This document shows positions 1 through 9,303 of a stretch of 64,000 nt of DNA, piece by piece. The position numbers and the translations under genes are program-made. Below the pieces are notes generated by a model. The model was not told the origin of the DNA and ran no database searches. It was given only the letters and a program-made list of their open reading frames with translations. This DNA comes from Nocardia anocheti. Its GTDB lineage: Bacteria; Actinomycetota; Actinomycetes; Mycobacteriales; Mycobacteriaceae. The DNA lies in the NCBI RefSeq assembly GCF_029675105.1, contig NZ_JAQQFV010000002.1, forward strand, positions 434,001-498,000, read 5' to 3'. The number at the start of each line of letters is the position of its first letter. Within the stretch, counting starts at the first letter, position 1.

Positions 1-43
1 CGGCCAGCGACTCCTCGTCCTCGACGATCAACACACTCGTCAT
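1..43 (-). CDS. regX3: RegX3 response regulator, N-terminal 14 codons (partial)
   Basis: Only the start of the gene lies in the window. The visible residues [14 protein letters not shown] are the first strand and the acidic pocket (EDE) of a receiver domain, as expected for an OmpR/PhoB-type regulator. The start ATG overlaps the senX3 stop by four bases (ATGA at 40-43), so translation is probably coupled to the sensor kinase. The assignment as RegX3 rests on this pairing with SenX3 and on the phosphoglycerate mutase gene nearby, an arrangement conserved in mycolic-acid actinomycetes. Confidence 0.9.
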   Translation of the reverse strand, partial: MTSVLIVEDEESLA

Positions 44-1278
44 CTGCGTGCCTCCACACCGTTCGCTCGACCAGCGGGGGTGCGCTGGGCGATGGTTTCT
101 CTCGTGCCGAGCTCCGGGACCGACGCCGCGTCCTCGTCGCCCTCTGTCTCCAGATGGGCGGGAATGCGCAGGGTGAACGTCGAGCCGGTGCCCAGCTTGC
201 TCCACAGGGTGATCTCACCGTTGTGGTTGGCGGCCACGTGTTTGACGATGGCCAGGCCGAGTCCGGTCCCCCCGGTCGAGCGGGAGCGGGCCTTGTCGGA
301 GCGGAAGAACCGCTCGAAGACCCGCACCTGGTCTTCCTTGGCGATGCCGATCCCGCGGTCGGTGACCGCCATCGCGACGTGATCGCCGCGCAGCGACCGG
401 CTCACCGACACGTGCGAGCCCTGCGGCGAGTACGCGATGGCGTTCTCCACCAGGTTCGACAGCGCGGTGACCAGCAGCGTTTCGTCGCCGAGCACTTCCA
501 GCCCGCTGGGCCGGTCGGTGCTGACGGTGATGCCCGCGGCCTCGGCGGCGGTGCGCGAGCGGTCGACCGCCTGCTGCACCACCGTGTCGACGTCGACCAC
601 GGCCAGATCGGGCAGCTTCTCCGCGCCCTGCAACCGCGAGAGCGCGATCAGCTCGGTGACCATCTTGCCCAGCCGCCGCGATTCGGCCAGCACACGCGAA
701 CCGAAGTGCCGCACGGCCTCGGGGTCGTCGGCCGATTCCAGCATGGCCTCGGCCAGCAGGCTCATCGCGCCGACCGGGGTCTTGAGCTCGTGACTGACAT
801 TGGCGACGAAATCGCGGCGGGTCGCCTCCATGCGCGCCTGCTCGGAATCATCGTCGGCGAACAGCACGACGAAGCTGGTCTCCTCGCGCGAGAGCTTGCG
901 CGCCACACCGCGCACGGCGATGCGCCCGCGACCGGGCGAGGGGTTCTTGGCGGTCAGGTCGTATTCGGCGGCGTCGCCTGTGGCGAGCACCTTCTCCACC
1001 GCCGCCCAGGCCCGCTCGTCGAGCAGCCGGTTGCGCACCAGCCCCAGTTCCTCGGCGCGCGGATTCACCAGCACCACGTCGCGATACTCGTCGACCACCG
1101 CGATGCCGCTCTCGGAGGCCAGCACGATCAGATCGAGCACCTGCGACATCGTCAGGCCGGTGTCTTCCTGATTGCGCGCGGCGTGCCGAGCGTTGACGTA
1201 CGGGATCAGCAGGCCACCGACTGCCAGTCCGACGACAGCCGCGAGGACTGCCAACAGCACTGCCTGCGGAACACTCAC
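40..1278 (-). CDS. senX3: SenX3 sensor histidine kinase
   Basis: A 412-residue membrane histidine kinase that senses phosphate limitation in this group and phosphorylates RegX3. An N-terminal membrane segment (about residues 5-28) is followed by a PAS-like region (about 45-145), a dimerisation/phosphoacceptor helix with SHELKTP (His163), and an ATPase domain with N box NLVENA, G1 DRGIGI and G2 GTGLGLAIV. It overlaps regX3 by four bases. The start is GTG. A -10-like TACGAT sits seven bases upstream, so the mRNA may be leaderless. A PHO-box-like repeat lies about 85-115 bases upstream, which fits autoregulation. Family and role are well established; the promoter reading is inference. Confidence 0.95.
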   Translation of the reverse strand: MSVPQAVLLAVLAAVVGLAVGGLLIPYVNARHAARNQEDTGLTMSQVLDLIVLASESGIAVVDEYRDVVLVNPRAEELGLVRNRLLDERAWAAVEKVLATGDAAEYDLTAKNPSPGRGRIAVRGVARKLSREETSFVVLFADDDSEQARMEATRRDFVANVSHELKTPVGAMSLLAEAMLESADDPEAVRHFGSRVLAESRRLGKMVTELIALSRLQGAEKLPDLAVVDVDTVVQQAVDRSRTAAEAAGITVSTDRPSGLEVLGDETLLVTALSNLVENAIAYSPQGSHVSVSRSLRGDHVAMAVTDRGIGIAKEDQVRVFERFFRSDKARSRSTGGTGLGLAIVKHVAANHNGEITLWSKLGTGSTFTLRIPAHLETEGDEDAASVPELGTRETIAQRTPAGRANGVEARR

Positions 1279-1285
1279 ATGATTG

Positions 1286-1291
1286 ATCGTA
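1286..1291 (-). promoter_or_regulatory. Candidate -10 hexamer of a leaderless senX3 promoter
   Basis: On the minus strand TACGAT (TANNNT class) is followed by seven bases and then the senX3 GTG. That spacing places the transcript start at or next to the start codon, and no Shine-Dalgarno sequence is visible. No convincing -35 is seen. The call is by pattern only. Confidence 0.45.
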
Positions 1292-1360
1292 CGAGTGCGA
1301 ACCCCGACCCCGACGCCGGGTCACAGAAGTTTCGCGCAGGTCACAGCCCCTTGGCACGCC

Positions 1361-1393
1361 GTTCTCCTGCCGTTCACCCGCCGGGCACCCATC
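1361..1393 (-). promoter_or_regulatory. PHO-box-like direct repeats upstream of senX3-regX3
   Basis: On the plus strand three 11-base units follow each other: GTTCTCCTGCC, GTTCACCCGCC and GGGCACCCATC. The middle unit fits the actinobacterial PHO-box unit (GTTCACC plus four bases) recognised by PhoP/RegX3-type regulators, the first differs from it at two positions, and the third is weaker. The site lies upstream of senX3 and of the divergent gene at 1552, so RegX3 could act on either. Confidence 0.6.
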
Positions 1394-1551
1394 CGATCGA
1401 TCGGCGTGTCACTCCGGCGTTTCGCCGCAGCGCGGGGCTGGTCACAAGGGCCCCGCACCACCCGAGTCATGCGTCGAGCACATCACTCGGAGGGGTTGCT
1501 GTGGGATCATTCTCGAATACCCGGGGTGGATTTCGGCCGGAAAGGATCGCG

Positions 1552-2052
1552 ATGAGCAAGATTCTGAATTCTCTGTCCGACGACGAGTACGTGCTGGTCC
1601 GCAAAACCAAGAAATCCCAGATGGCGAAGCTGGATGAGAACCACCTGATCGAGCTGCACTCCCGAATCCGGCGGGCCCGCAACAAATACGTCAAGCTCTA
1701 CCGACGCGAGGGCGCCGCCAAGGTCGAGTCCAAGGGCGCGCGGGGCTCCGGCAAGGCGGCCAACAAGCGCAATGCCGCCCGCGCCGAGGTCTTCGAAGAC
1801 GCCCTCAGCCGCGTCAGCCGCCGACTGGCCAAGGTCGCCGAGAAGAGCGCCGAGCGACTGAAGGAACAACGCCTGACCAGCGCCCGCAAGGACGCCCCCT
1901 CCTTCTCCGACCTGGACTCCACCGACGGCAAGGTCGACTCCCCCGGTCGCCCCCGCGTCGACCCGACCAGACAATCCCCGGGCCGCAAGAAGTACGAAGC
2001 CTCCACGATCGCCGCCGGAGCCCGCCGCCAGGCCGCGAAGGACAACAAGTAA
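1552..2052 (+). CDS. Basic hypothetical protein (166 aa)
   Basis: I do not recognise a named family. The protein starts MSKILNSLSDDEYVLVRKTKK and is strongly basic and helical, rich in Lys, Arg and Ala, with a predicted long helix or coiled-coil region around residues 40-125 and a low-complexity polar tail. No signal peptide or membrane segment is visible. The composition would suit nucleic-acid or ribosome binding, but this is only a guess. The start is chosen at the ATG preceded by AAAGGA at a good spacing; the longer open frame upstream lies antisense to senX3 and is not used. It is transcribed divergently from senX3 across about 270 bp that hold the PHO-box-like repeats. Confidence 0.8.
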   Translation: MSKILNSLSDDEYVLVRKTKKSQMAKLDENHLIELHSRIRRARNKYVKLYRREGAAKVESKGARGSGKAANKRNAARAEVFEDALSRVSRRLAKVAEKSAERLKEQRLTSARKDAPSFSDLDSTDGKVDSPGRPRVDPTRQSPGRKKYEASTIAAGARRQAAKDNK

Positions 2053-2150
2053 CCCGACCGAACCCGGCACCGGACTACTACCCGAGCGTGAGACGTGGGC
2101 GCTACCGCAGGGGGATGTGGTTGGGGGACATGGGTTTCTAGCGTCGGGGC

Positions 2151-2451
2151 ATGTGGAGAAGAGCTGTTGTCGTTGCGGTGTGCGCGGCCGGTCTGGTCTC
2201 GGCGAGCGGGTCGGCCGGGGCCGTGCCGCGCGCGGTGGACACGACGCGGAGCGATATCGACGAACTGGTGCGGGATGGCGCGGTGGGGGCGTTGGCGACA
2301 ATTTCGGTCGACGGCGTCAGCACTGTCGTGACCGCGGGATCGGCCGATATCGGGGCGGGGACGGCTGTTCCGGATGACACACCTGTCCTACACCGGCACA
2401 CCCACGACCGTGAACGTCGGAGCCTTGCTCACCCACGCGCTGTGCCCGTAA
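2151..2451 (+). pseudogene. Serine beta-lactamase-like hydrolase, internal deletion remnant
   Basis: The first part encodes a signal peptide (MWRRAVVVAVCAAGLV... ending near AGAVP) and then the opening strands of a beta-lactamase/D-Ala-D-Ala-carboxypeptidase-like domain (ALATISVDGVSTVVTAGSADI). After codon 77 the frame no longer makes sense, but from 2383 a shifted frame reads LSYTGTPTTVNVGALLTHALCP and stops at 2449-2451, which looks like the end of the same type of protein. The SxxK and YxN catalytic region is missing. The reading is a large internal deletion that also shifted the frame. The start is the ATG at 2151. Family level is supported only by pattern recognition. Confidence 0.65.
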
Positions 2452-2457
2452 CCCCCG

Positions 2458-2805
2458 TCAGGCGGCGATGCCCAGACCCAGCGCGACGGCGACCGGGGCG
2501 AGGTAGAGGACGGGGAAGGCGACCGTCTTGTAGGAGTGGGCGCGCAGAACGGTGATCACCGCGCCGGTGAAGTAGAGGATCAGGCCGATAGCCGCGGCGA
2601 TGCCCAGGGGTGGGTAGGCCAGGCCGAGGAGCAGGCCGAGGGCTCCGGCGGCCTTGGCGATGCCGAGCGGGGTCCACCAGGTCTCGGGGACGCCGTAGTC
2701 GACGAGCGGTTCGACGACGAACGGGGCGCGGCGCAGCAGCGAGACGGCGGAGAAGCCGACCCAGAGGGCCGCGGCGACGGTGACGATGACGTAGGCGGTG
2801 TGCAT
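2458..2805 (-). CDS. DoxX-like small membrane protein
   Basis: A 115-residue protein with about four hydrophobic segments (around residues 5-25, 48-68, 72-92 and 96-114) and the loop LVDYGVPETWWTPLGIAKAAGALGLL typical of DoxX-like proteins, whose molecular role is mostly unknown. The ATG at 2805 is preceded by AAGGAG. It ends seven bases from the remnant gene on the other strand. Confidence 0.8.
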   Translation of the reverse strand: MHTAYVIVTVAAALWVGFSAVSLLRRAPFVVEPLVDYGVPETWWTPLGIAKAAGALGLLLGLAYPPLGIAAAIGLILYFTGAVITVLRAHSYKTVAFPVLYLAPVAVALGLGIAA

Positions 2806-2890
2806 GGCGGGTCTCCTTCGGTGGCCGCGCGATCGCGGCGTCTACCGAGGTGACGGCACGGCGGCCCACCGTGTGACATCCGCACAGCAC

Positions 2891-2923
2891 AGCGCCCCGG
2901 TCCACAGGGTGGGCCGGGGCGCT
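2891..2923 (-). terminator. Hairpin terminator after gpmA
   Basis: A perfect 10-bp stem (AGCGCCCCGG with CCGGGGCGCT) and a 13-base loop lie 16 bases past the gpmA stop. There is no clear U tract, as is common in this group. Confidence 0.6.
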
Positions 2924-2938
2924 GGGGAGAGCTGGGGA

Positions 2939-3676
2939 CTACTTGCCGCCCTGGTTGGCGACGGCGGCGGCGCCCGCGGCGGCAGCCTCCGGGTCCAGGT
3001 ATTCGGCGGGCTTCACGGGGCGCAGGTCCTCGTCGAGTTCGTAGCGCAGCGGGATGCCGGTGGGGATGTTGAGGCCGGAGATGTCCTCGTCGGAGATGTT
3101 GTCGAGGTGCTTGACCAGCGCGCGCAGCGAGTTGCCGTGGGCGGCGACCAGCACGGTCTTACCGGTGCGCAGCTCCTGGGAGATGGTGTTCTCCCAGTAC
3201 GGGATCATCCGGGCGACGACGTCCTGCAGGCACTCGGTCTTGGGGATCTCGATCCCGGCGTAGCGCGGGTCGCCTTCCTGGCTGTACTCGTTGTCGTCGG
3301 CGATCGGCGGCGGCGGGGTGTCGTAGCTGCGGCGCCACAGCATGAACTGGTCGTGGCCGTACTGCTCGCGGACCTGCTCCTTGTTCTTGCCCTGCAGGTC
3401 GCCGTAGTGCCGCTCGTTGAGGCGCCAGTCGCGCACGACCGGGATCCAGTGCCGGTCGGCGGCGTCGAGCGCGTTGTTGGCGGTGCTGATCGCGCGACGC
3501 AGCAGCGAGGTGTAGACGATGTCGGGCAGGATGCCGTGCTCGGCGAGCAGCTCACCGGCCCGCTTGCCCTCGGCGATGCCCTTGTCGGTCAGGTGCACAT
3601 CCACCCAGCCGGTGAACAAGTTGAGGGCATTCCATTCGCTCTCGCCGTGGCGCAGCAGCACGAGGGTGTAGGTCAT
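2939..3676 (-). CDS. gpmA: 2,3-bisphosphoglycerate-dependent phosphoglycerate mutase
   Basis: Interconverts 3- and 2-phosphoglycerate in glycolysis and gluconeogenesis. The 245-residue length is normal. The phosphohistidine motif [10 protein letters not shown] is at residues 7-16, followed by [13 protein letters not shown], the [12 protein letters not shown] segment and the second catalytic histidine in [17 protein letters not shown]. An Ala/Gly-rich C-terminal tail ends the protein. Its position close to senX3-regX3 matches gpm1 of M. tuberculosis. Confidence 0.97.
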   Translation of the reverse strand: MTYTLVLLRHGESEWNALNLFTGWVDVHLTDKGIAEGKRAGELLAEHGILPDIVYTSLLRRAISTANNALDAADRHWIPVVRDWRLNERHYGDLQGKNKEQVREQYGHDQFMLWRRSYDTPPPPIADDNEYSQEGDPRYAGIEIPKTECLQDVVARMIPYWENTISQELRTGKTVLVAAHGNSLRALVKHLDNISDEDISGLNIPTGIPLRYELDEDLRPVKPAEYLDPEAAAAGAAAVANQGGK

Positions 3677-3703
3677 GGGCTCATTCTGGCATTGCGCCGA
3701 GCC

Positions 3704-3931
3704 TCAGGCCCACTCCACCTCGTCGAACCCGAGGCTCATCTCGTGTGGTCCGCCCGGTACCAGAGCGTCGACCTGTAATCGCGACGCGCCCGCGTCGACC
3801 TCGCGCACCACGGCGCACACTCCTCGCAGCGGTCCATCCGGAATATGGACGACATCCCCCGGCACGTAGTCGGCAGCCACCTGTTCGAGGCTACGCGCGC
3901 ACCCGCCCCGCCCACGGCGAACGCGCCACAC
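3704..3931 (-). CDS. Stand-alone KOW-domain protein (NusG C-terminal-like)
   Basis: A 75-residue protein containing YVPGDVVHIPDGPLRGVCAV followed by a short beta barrel pattern ending SLGFDEVEW. This resembles the KOW domain at the C terminus of NusG/RfaH-type transcription factors, but no NusG N-terminal domain precedes it. The start is a GTG at 3931 without a clear ribosome binding site; the frame stays open further upstream to the ROK gene, so the true start could be earlier. A link to transcription or translation is inferred from the fold only. Confidence 0.6.
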   Translation of the reverse strand: MWRVRRGRGGCARSLEQVAADYVPGDVVHIPDGPLRGVCAVVREVDAGASRLQVDALVPGGPHEMSLGFDEVEWA

Positions 3932-3994
3932 CTGGACCGAAGAGTCCGACTCGGCGCCGAGAGCCGAGTGCCGCGAATCCTTTCCCTCGAGCGG

Positions 3995-4879
3995 TCAACT
4001 CTCCACCGCGAGCACCCCGGCCCCCACCAGCGTCGCGCCCTCACCGATGGCCGACAACTCCACCCGCAGCCCACGGATGAACGCCAGCCCCGCGTGCCGC
4101 GCGACGGCCGCGCGCAGCGGACCCCACAGTGGTTCGCCCGCCTGGGCGAAGCCACCGCTGATCACCACCCGGTCCACGTCGAGCAGCGCGGCGGCCGAGC
4201 AGATCGCCTGTCCCAGCGCGGTTCCCGCCCGGTCGAGGGCCGCGACGGCGACCGGGTCCCCCGCGCGGGCCGCGTCCGCGAGCTCGGCGCCGGTCTCCCC
4301 CGGCCAGCCGCGCGAGCGGGCCCAGCGCACCACCGCCATCCCACCCGCGAGCGCCTCCACACAACCGAATCCGCCGCAGGCACAGGGGGTGTCGTCGCCA
4401 GGGACGACGATGTGTCCGAGATGTCCGGCATTTCCGGTGCGCCCCACCAGCACTCGCCCGTCGGCGACGATCCCGCCGCCCACCCCCGACGACACCGTCA
4501 GCGCCAAACCGTTGCGCACCCCGCGCAGTCCGCCCACGCGGTGCTCGGCCAGCACCAGGCAGGCGCCGTCGATCGCCAAGCGCACCACGGCATCCGGGAA
4601 CAGCGCGCGCACCCGCTCGACGATCGGGAAGCCGTCACGCCACGGCGCGAGGTTCAACGGAGCGATCGCCCCGGCGGGCACGTCCACCGGACCGGCCGCC
4701 CCGATCCCGACCGCGCTCACCCGCATGTCCCGCGCCACAACTTCGAGCAACTCCCGGCAAGCCTGCCACGGGTCGGTCGCACCGGCGGGCACGCGCCGCA
4801 CCCGGCGCAGCGAGTAGTCCGGATTCACCACTGCCGCAGCGAATTTGGTCGCGCCGATATCGAGTGCCAGTGCTGTCAT
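3995..4879 (-). CDS. ROK-family sugar kinase-like protein
   Basis: A 294-residue ROK protein that probably phosphorylates a sugar or acts as a sugar sensor. The N terminus has the phosphate-binding motif ALDIGATKFAAAVV; the catalytic Asp is likely in LAIDGACLVLAEHR; the ROK signature and zinc site are GNAGHLGHI and CACGGFGCVEA. There is no N-terminal helix-turn-helix, so it is not a classical ROK repressor. The start is the ATG at 4879, preceded by AGGAG. The M. tuberculosis counterpart by position is the ROK-like Rv0485. Confidence 0.85.
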   Translation of the reverse strand: MTALALDIGATKFAAAVVNPDYSLRRVRRVPAGATDPWQACRELLEVVARDMRVSAVGIGAAGPVDVPAGAIAPLNLAPWRDGFPIVERVRALFPDAVVRLAIDGACLVLAEHRVGGLRGVRNGLALTVSSGVGGGIVADGRVLVGRTGNAGHLGHIVVPGDDTPCACGGFGCVEALAGGMAVVRWARSRGWPGETGAELADAARAGDPVAVAALDRAGTALGQAICSAAALLDVDRVVISGGFAQAGEPLWGPLRAAVARHAGLAFIRGLRVELSAIGEGATLVGAGVLAVES

Positions 4880-5080
4880 CGCCACTCCTGTTCTCGCGGG
4901 TCCGGCACCGGTGCCCGCCGGGCACGGGTTGCCCATCGGTCACCGGTGATGTGAATTCTCACAGGATGTGGCACCCGACACTTTGACTACTGGTCGGTAC
5001 GCGCGGGCCCGTTTCGTTGGATACTTCCACACGGGTCGGGTCGTGACAGTTGGGCAGCACTACATTGATGAAGGATAGCT

Positions 5081-6256
5081 GTGTCGAAATTGGTTGTACT
5101 GGTGTTGAGCCTGTTGACGGCGGGCGTGCTCGCCGCACCGGCCGGCGCGAACCCGTTGTATCCGACCCCGGATCCGGATCCGTTCTTCAGCGCACCGAGT
5201 GACATCAGCACGCTGGCTCCCGGTGATGTGGTGCGCACGCGCCGCGTCGACACCTGGATGTACCCGGGCACCGAGGGCTGGCAGGTGGCGTTCCGCTCCA
5301 CCAACTCCCAGGGCAAGGCCATCATGGGCGTGACCACCGTGCTGATGCCGGTCGGGGTGAAGAACCCGCCGCTGGTCTCCTACCAGGCGCTGATCAACTC
5401 CATCGGCACCCGCTGCAACCCCTCGCAGTCGCTGTTCAACGGCGAACTGCAGGACGCGCCCGGCGCCATGCTGCCGCTGCAGCGCGGCTGGGCCATCTCG
5501 GTGCCCGACTACCTCGGTCCGACCGTGGCCTACGGTGCGGCCAAGCTCAGCGGCATGGTCACCCTCGACAGCGTGCGGGCCGTGCAGAAGGTCGCCGAAC
5601 TGGGCGTGGGCAATTCGCCGGTGGCGATCGCCGGATACTCCGGTGGCGGCATGGCGACCGCGTGGGCGGGCGCGTTGCAGCCGACCTACGCGCCGGAGGT
5701 GAAACTGGCCGCGGTGGTCGCGGGCGGTATCCCGGCCGATCTCGAATTGATGGCCGACGCACTGGGTTTCGCGCCGCACCCCGGTTTCGGCCTGGCCTTC
5801 GCCGCGGCGATGGGCATCGAGCGCGAGTACCCGGAGCAGGTGCCGGTCTCGGATTCGCTCAACGAGAACGGGCTGTGGTTCCGTGAGTTCACCAAGGACG
5901 CGTGCCGTCGATTCCTGTTGTTCCACGGCATCTTCCGCAATGCCGAGCAGATGGCGGCCTCGAAGGAACTGATGGGCAGCGAGGTGGCGCGCGGCGTGCT
6001 GCGCGAGAACAGCCTCGTGCACTTCACCGGCGCGCCGACCGCCCCGACCTACATCTGGCAGGGCAAGTACGACACCCTGACCCCGTACGGTCCGGTCGCG
6101 GAGTCGGTGGCGCACTTCTGCTCGAAGGGCGCCCCGGTGCAGCTCACGACCATCGAGATCTCCGAGCACATGACCGCCGCGGCGGCCGGGTTCGTGGACG
6201 CGTGGAACTACGTGGAGTCGCGCTTCCGCAACGAGCCGGTGCCGACGAACTGCTGA
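5081..6256 (+). CDS. Secreted lipase of the LIP family
   Basis: A 391-residue alpha/beta hydrolase. The signal peptide MSKLVVLVLSLLTAGVLAAPAGA is cleaved near residue 23. The nucleophile elbow is GYSGGG (SPVAIAGYSGGGMATAWAG); late Asp (YIWQGKYDTLTPY) and His (EISEHMTAAAAG) residues complete the likely triad. This is the pattern of secretory lipases that attack acylglycerols in Nocardia and fungi. The GTG start has AAGGA eight bases upstream. It is transcribed alone, convergent with the YbjN gene. Confidence 0.88.
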   Translation: MSKLVVLVLSLLTAGVLAAPAGANPLYPTPDPDPFFSAPSDISTLAPGDVVRTRRVDTWMYPGTEGWQVAFRSTNSQGKAIMGVTTVLMPVGVKNPPLVSYQALINSIGTRCNPSQSLFNGELQDAPGAMLPLQRGWAISVPDYLGPTVAYGAAKLSGMVTLDSVRAVQKVAELGVGNSPVAIAGYSGGGMATAWAGALQPTYAPEVKLAAVVAGGIPADLELMADALGFAPHPGFGLAFAAAMGIEREYPEQVPVSDSLNENGLWFREFTKDACRRFLLFHGIFRNAEQMAASKELMGSEVARGVLRENSLVHFTGAPTAPTYIWQGKYDTLTPYGPVAESVAHFCSKGAPVQLTTIEISEHMTAAAAGFVDAWNYVESRFRNEPVPTNC

Positions 6257-6262
6257 GGTGAG

Positions 6263-6295
6263 AACGCGCGGGTGCCGGAGTCCGGTACCCGCGTT
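6263..6295. terminator. Bidirectional hairpin between lipase and YbjN gene
   Basis: AACGCG and GGGT...CCGGA pair with TCCGGTACCC and CGCGTT, giving a long stem with a small bulge between two convergent genes. No strong U tract follows on either side. Confidence 0.55.
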
Positions 6296-6807
6296 CAGGC
6301 CTGGTCGGTGCCGCCGACCAGGTCTTCTTCGTCGATGAGGTGCTCGAAGGCGCGCAGGTTCTTCAAGGATTCGCCGCGCGAGACGCGCCACTTCCATTCC
6401 TTGCGGATGGATTCGGCGAAGCCGAGTTCGAGCAGGACGTTGAAGTCGGTGTCGACGGCTTCCAGGATCTGGCCGAAGATGCGGTCGAGTTCGTCGGGGG
6501 TCACCGACTCGGCCGACGTGCGGCCCACGAGGTAGATGTCGCCGACATTGTCGAGGGTGTAGGCCACGCCGTAGAGGCGGCGGTTGCGGCGCAGCAGGTA
6601 CTTGTAGACGCCTTCGAAGTTCTCGTCGGGCTTGCGGCAGACGAACGTCTCGATGCGCACGCCGTGTTTGCCGACGGTCAGCATCACCGTCGTCTTGAGC
6701 TTGCGCTCACCGGGCAGCACGACGATGAAGGTGTCCTCGCCGTGGCGGGTGTACTCGATCTCGCGATCGCGCAGCGTCTCGTCGATCACCTGCGATACGG
6801 CGCTCAC
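6295..6807 (-). CDS. YbjN-domain protein
   Basis: A 170-residue soluble protein of the YbjN family (type III secretion chaperone-like fold, function poorly defined). Characteristic stretches are [39 protein letters not shown] and [20 protein letters not shown]. The chosen start is GTG at 6807 because AGGAG lies seven bases upstream and the GTGA overlaps the mshA stop by four bases; an earlier start at 6834 is possible but lies inside mshA. The mshA-YbjN pair is also conserved in M. tuberculosis (Rv0486-Rv0487). Confidence 0.88.
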   Translation of the reverse strand: MSAVSQVIDETLRDREIEYTRHGEDTFIVVLPGERKLKTTVMLTVGKHGVRIETFVCRKPDENFEGVYKYLLRRNRRLYGVAYTLDNVGDIYLVGRTSAESVTPDELDRIFGQILEAVDTDFNVLLELGFAESIRKEWKWRVSRGESLKNLRAFEHLIDEEDLVGGTDQA

Positions 6808-8219
6808 CTGCGTACTCCTGTCCGGCGCCGCCACAGCGCCCGCGATCTGGCCTGACCGGTGTCGCCCGCGAGCAGGGCGATGGGGCCGCGTTCGGCACGG
6901 AACCCGGCCATGGCCGCAGCGTAGCTGTCGAGCAGGCCCTCGGCGGTGTGCGCCCAGGAGAACCGGCTCGCGTGCGCGACGGCGGTGCTGCCCATCTCGG
7001 CCAGCCGGGCGGGGTCGTCGAGCAGGGCGGCCAGCGCGTCGGCCCAGTCGGGGGTGCGGTGCCCGGCGACGAGCAGGCCCGATTCCCGGTCGCGCACGGC
7101 GGTGCCGAGCCCGCCGACATCGGCGGCCAGCACGGGCGTGCCGCTGGCCTGGGCCTCGATGGCGACCAGGCCGAAGGATTCGTTGTAGCTGGGCACGGCC
7201 ACCACGTCGGCGGCGCGATACACCTGCACCAGCCGGTCGGGGGCCTGCGGCGGCAGGAAGGTGACGCGCTCGGCGATGCCGAGGTCGGCGGCCAGTTCGA
7301 TGAGCGCGTCGGGGCGGGCCAGGCCGGTGCCCGAGGGTCCGCCGACGATGAGGACGCGCAGGTCGCGGCGGGGATCACGGCGCAGCAGCTCGGCGGCGGC
7401 GCGCACCAGCACGTCCGGGGCCTTGAGCGGCTGGATGCGGCCGACGAAGGCCACGATCTGCTCGTCGGCGCGCAGCCCCAGCTCGGCGCGGGCGGCGAGC
7501 TTGTCACCGGGGCGGTAGCGGGTCAGGTCGGCGCCGGGCGGCACCACATCGATGCGGTCGGGCGAGGCGCCGTAGAGGTCGACCAGCTGACCGGCCTCGT
7601 CGGCGGTGTTGGCGACCAGGCGGTCGGCCTCGGCGATGACCTGCTTCTCGCCGATCACCCTGGTCTCGGGTTCGGGGGTGTCGCCCTCGGCCAGCGCGGC
7701 GTTCTTGACCGCGGCCAGGGTGTGGGCGGTGTGCACCAGCGGGACGCGCCAGCGGTCGCGGGTCAGCCAGCCGACCTGGCCGGAGAGCCAGTAGTGCGAG
7801 TGCACCAGGTCGTAGTAGCCGGGCAGGTGGCGGGCCTCCTGGCGCAGCACCTCGGCGGTGAACGGGCACAGCTGGGTGGGCAGTTCCTGCTTGTCCAGGC
7901 CCTCGAACGGGCCCGCGACGACGTGGCGCACCAGGACGCCGGGGGCGGCCTCGGCGACGGGAGGCAGGTCGGAGGAGGTCGCGCGGGTGAAGATCTCCAC
8001 CTCGGTGCCGCGTTTGGCGAGCTCGAGCGCGGTCTGCAGCACGTAGACATTCATGCCGCCCGCGTCACCGGTGCCGGGCTGGGCCAGTGGCGAGGTATGC
8101 ACCGACAGCACCGCGATGCGGTGGGGCAAGAGATCCTGGCGACGCTGACTCACACCTTCCAGTGTGCACGCCGCGACGCCGCCACCATCATCCCCACCGG
8201 GATCGGTGACGGCTGTCAC
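6804..8219 (-). CDS. mshA: D-inositol-3-phosphate glycosyltransferase MshA
   Basis: First enzyme of mycothiol synthesis: transfers GlcNAc from UDP-GlcNAc to inositol 3-phosphate. The 471-residue GT-B protein has the N-terminal signature [22 protein letters not shown], the [10 protein letters not shown] segment, the [14 protein letters not shown] donor-domain loop and the retaining glycosyltransferase motif [22 protein letters not shown]. The start is uncertain: GTG at 8219 gives a 30-residue polar leader as in many homologues, while a GTG at 8153 is also possible. It overlaps the YbjN start. Confidence 0.95.
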   Translation of the reverse strand: MTAVTDPGGDDGGGVAACTLEGVSQRRQDLLPHRIAVLSVHTSPLAQPGTGDAGGMNVYVLQTALELAKRGTEVEIFTRATSSDLPPVAEAAPGVLVRHVVAGPFEGLDKQELPTQLCPFTAEVLRQEARHLPGYYDLVHSHYWLSGQVGWLTRDRWRVPLVHTAHTLAAVKNAALAEGDTPEPETRVIGEKQVIAEADRLVANTADEAGQLVDLYGASPDRIDVVPPGADLTRYRPGDKLAARAELGLRADEQIVAFVGRIQPLKAPDVLVRAAAELLRRDPRRDLRVLIVGGPSGTGLARPDALIELAADLGIAERVTFLPPQAPDRLVQVYRAADVVAVPSYNESFGLVAIEAQASGTPVLAADVGGLGTAVRDRESGLLVAGHRTPDWADALAALLDDPARLAEMGSTAVAHASRFSWAHTAEGLLDSYAAAMAGFRAERGPIALLAGDTGQARSRALWRRRTGVRR

Positions 8220-8307
8220 ACCGCATTCGTGAGTGAGTTCACGCCGTGTCCGCCCTCGAGCGTGCCCGATTCCGCCCGCCGTCGCGAGCGCTTTTTCGCC
8301 ATCACGC

Positions 8308-9303
8308 TCACTTGTTCAACGCCGACTCGAACAGCGGCCACGATTTGTGCAGATCCTGTTCCCAATAGCCCCAGGAGTGGGTGCCGGTGGGCCGCAGATC
8401 GACCGTGGCGGGGATGCCGAGCGACTGCAACCGGTCGCGCAGCTGCTGGGTGCACACATTGGTGACGGCCTCGAGTGTCGCCCCGAACAGCAGCTGATAG
8501 GTCAGCTGGATCGGGTCGCCCTGGGCGCCGATGGTGTCGAGCGGGCCGGGGATGCCGGTGCCGGAGGAGATGTAGACCTCGGTGCCGCGCAGGGCTTCCG
8601 CGTGCAGATAGGGGTCGTGGGCCGACCACGCCGGGTCGGTCGGCGGGCCCCACATATTGGCCGCGTTGCCGAGCCTGCTGCCCACGACCGTGCGCACGAT
8701 GGCCTGTCCGCGCGGATCGCTGGTGCGCACGCACCCGCTGTAGGACCCGATGCCTCGGTACAGCCCCGGCTCGGCGAGGGCGAGCTGGAACACCGAGGTA
8801 CCCGCCATCGACAGCCCCGCAATGGCATTGGCGCCGGTGCCGTCGAACGCGTCGTCGATCACCGGCGGCAGTTCCTTGGTGAGGAAGGTGGTCCAGCGCT
8901 GTTTGCCCAGCACCGGGTCGTCGGTGCGCCAGTCGGCGAAATAACTGCCCGCTCCACCGAACGGGATCACCACGTTGACCTGCTTGTCCTTGAAGAACGA
9001 CACCACGTCGGTGCGGTCGAGCCAGTTCCCGTCGGCCCCGCCGCCGACCCCGTTGAGCAGATACAGCGTGGGCGCCGGTTCGTCCGGGTTCGCCGCGCGC
9101 AGCACCCGCACCCGGTTCACCGTGTCCATCGACGGCGAGTACACGCCGATGTCGACGGTGTTGTCGGCCTCGGTCCGCTGATCCTCGATCCGCGCCACGG
9201 CGGTGGGCGTCGCGGGCGCGTAGGCCGCCGCGCCGACCGTGGTGACCAACGCGGCCACCGCCGCGACGACGATCCGCGCGCCTCTTGCCCGACCAGACAT
9301 CAT
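8308..9303 (-). CDS. Antigen-85-like secreted esterase/mycolyltransferase (paralogue 1)
   Basis: A 331-residue exported alpha/beta hydrolase. A basic N terminus and hydrophobic segment (about residues 10-30) form a signal peptide. The esterase core has [30 protein letters not shown], the nucleophile elbow [16 protein letters not shown] (GLSMAG) and a late His in [14 protein letters not shown]. These are features of the antigen 85/esterase D group that moves or cleaves mycolates in the cell envelope. Two tandem ATGs (9303 and 9300) are possible starts; GGAG is better spaced for 9300. A close paralogue sits at 21909-22931, on the other side of the accessory block. Confidence 0.85.
   Translation of the reverse strand: MMSGRARGARIVVAAVAALVTTVGAAAYAPATPTAVARIEDQRTEADNTVDIGVYSPSMDTVNRVRVLRAANPDEPAPTLYLLNGVGGGADGNWLDRTDVVSFFKDKQVNVVIPFGGAGSYFADWRTDDPVLGKQRWTTFLTKELPPVIDDAFDGTGANAIAGLSMAGTSVFQLALAEPGLYRGIGSYSGCVRTSDPRGQAIVRTVVGSRLGNAANMWGPPTDPAWSAHDPYLHAEALRGTEVYISSGTGIPGPLDTIGAQGDPIQLTYQLLFGATLEAVTNVCTQQLRDRLQSLGIPATVDLRPTGTHSWGYWEQDLHKSWPLFESALNK

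Noticed and set aside
4950..4963. GlxR/CRP site between ROK and lipase genes (TGTGAATTCTCACA)
   Set aside because: The arms match but the spacer is four bases instead of six, so I do not list it as a feature.
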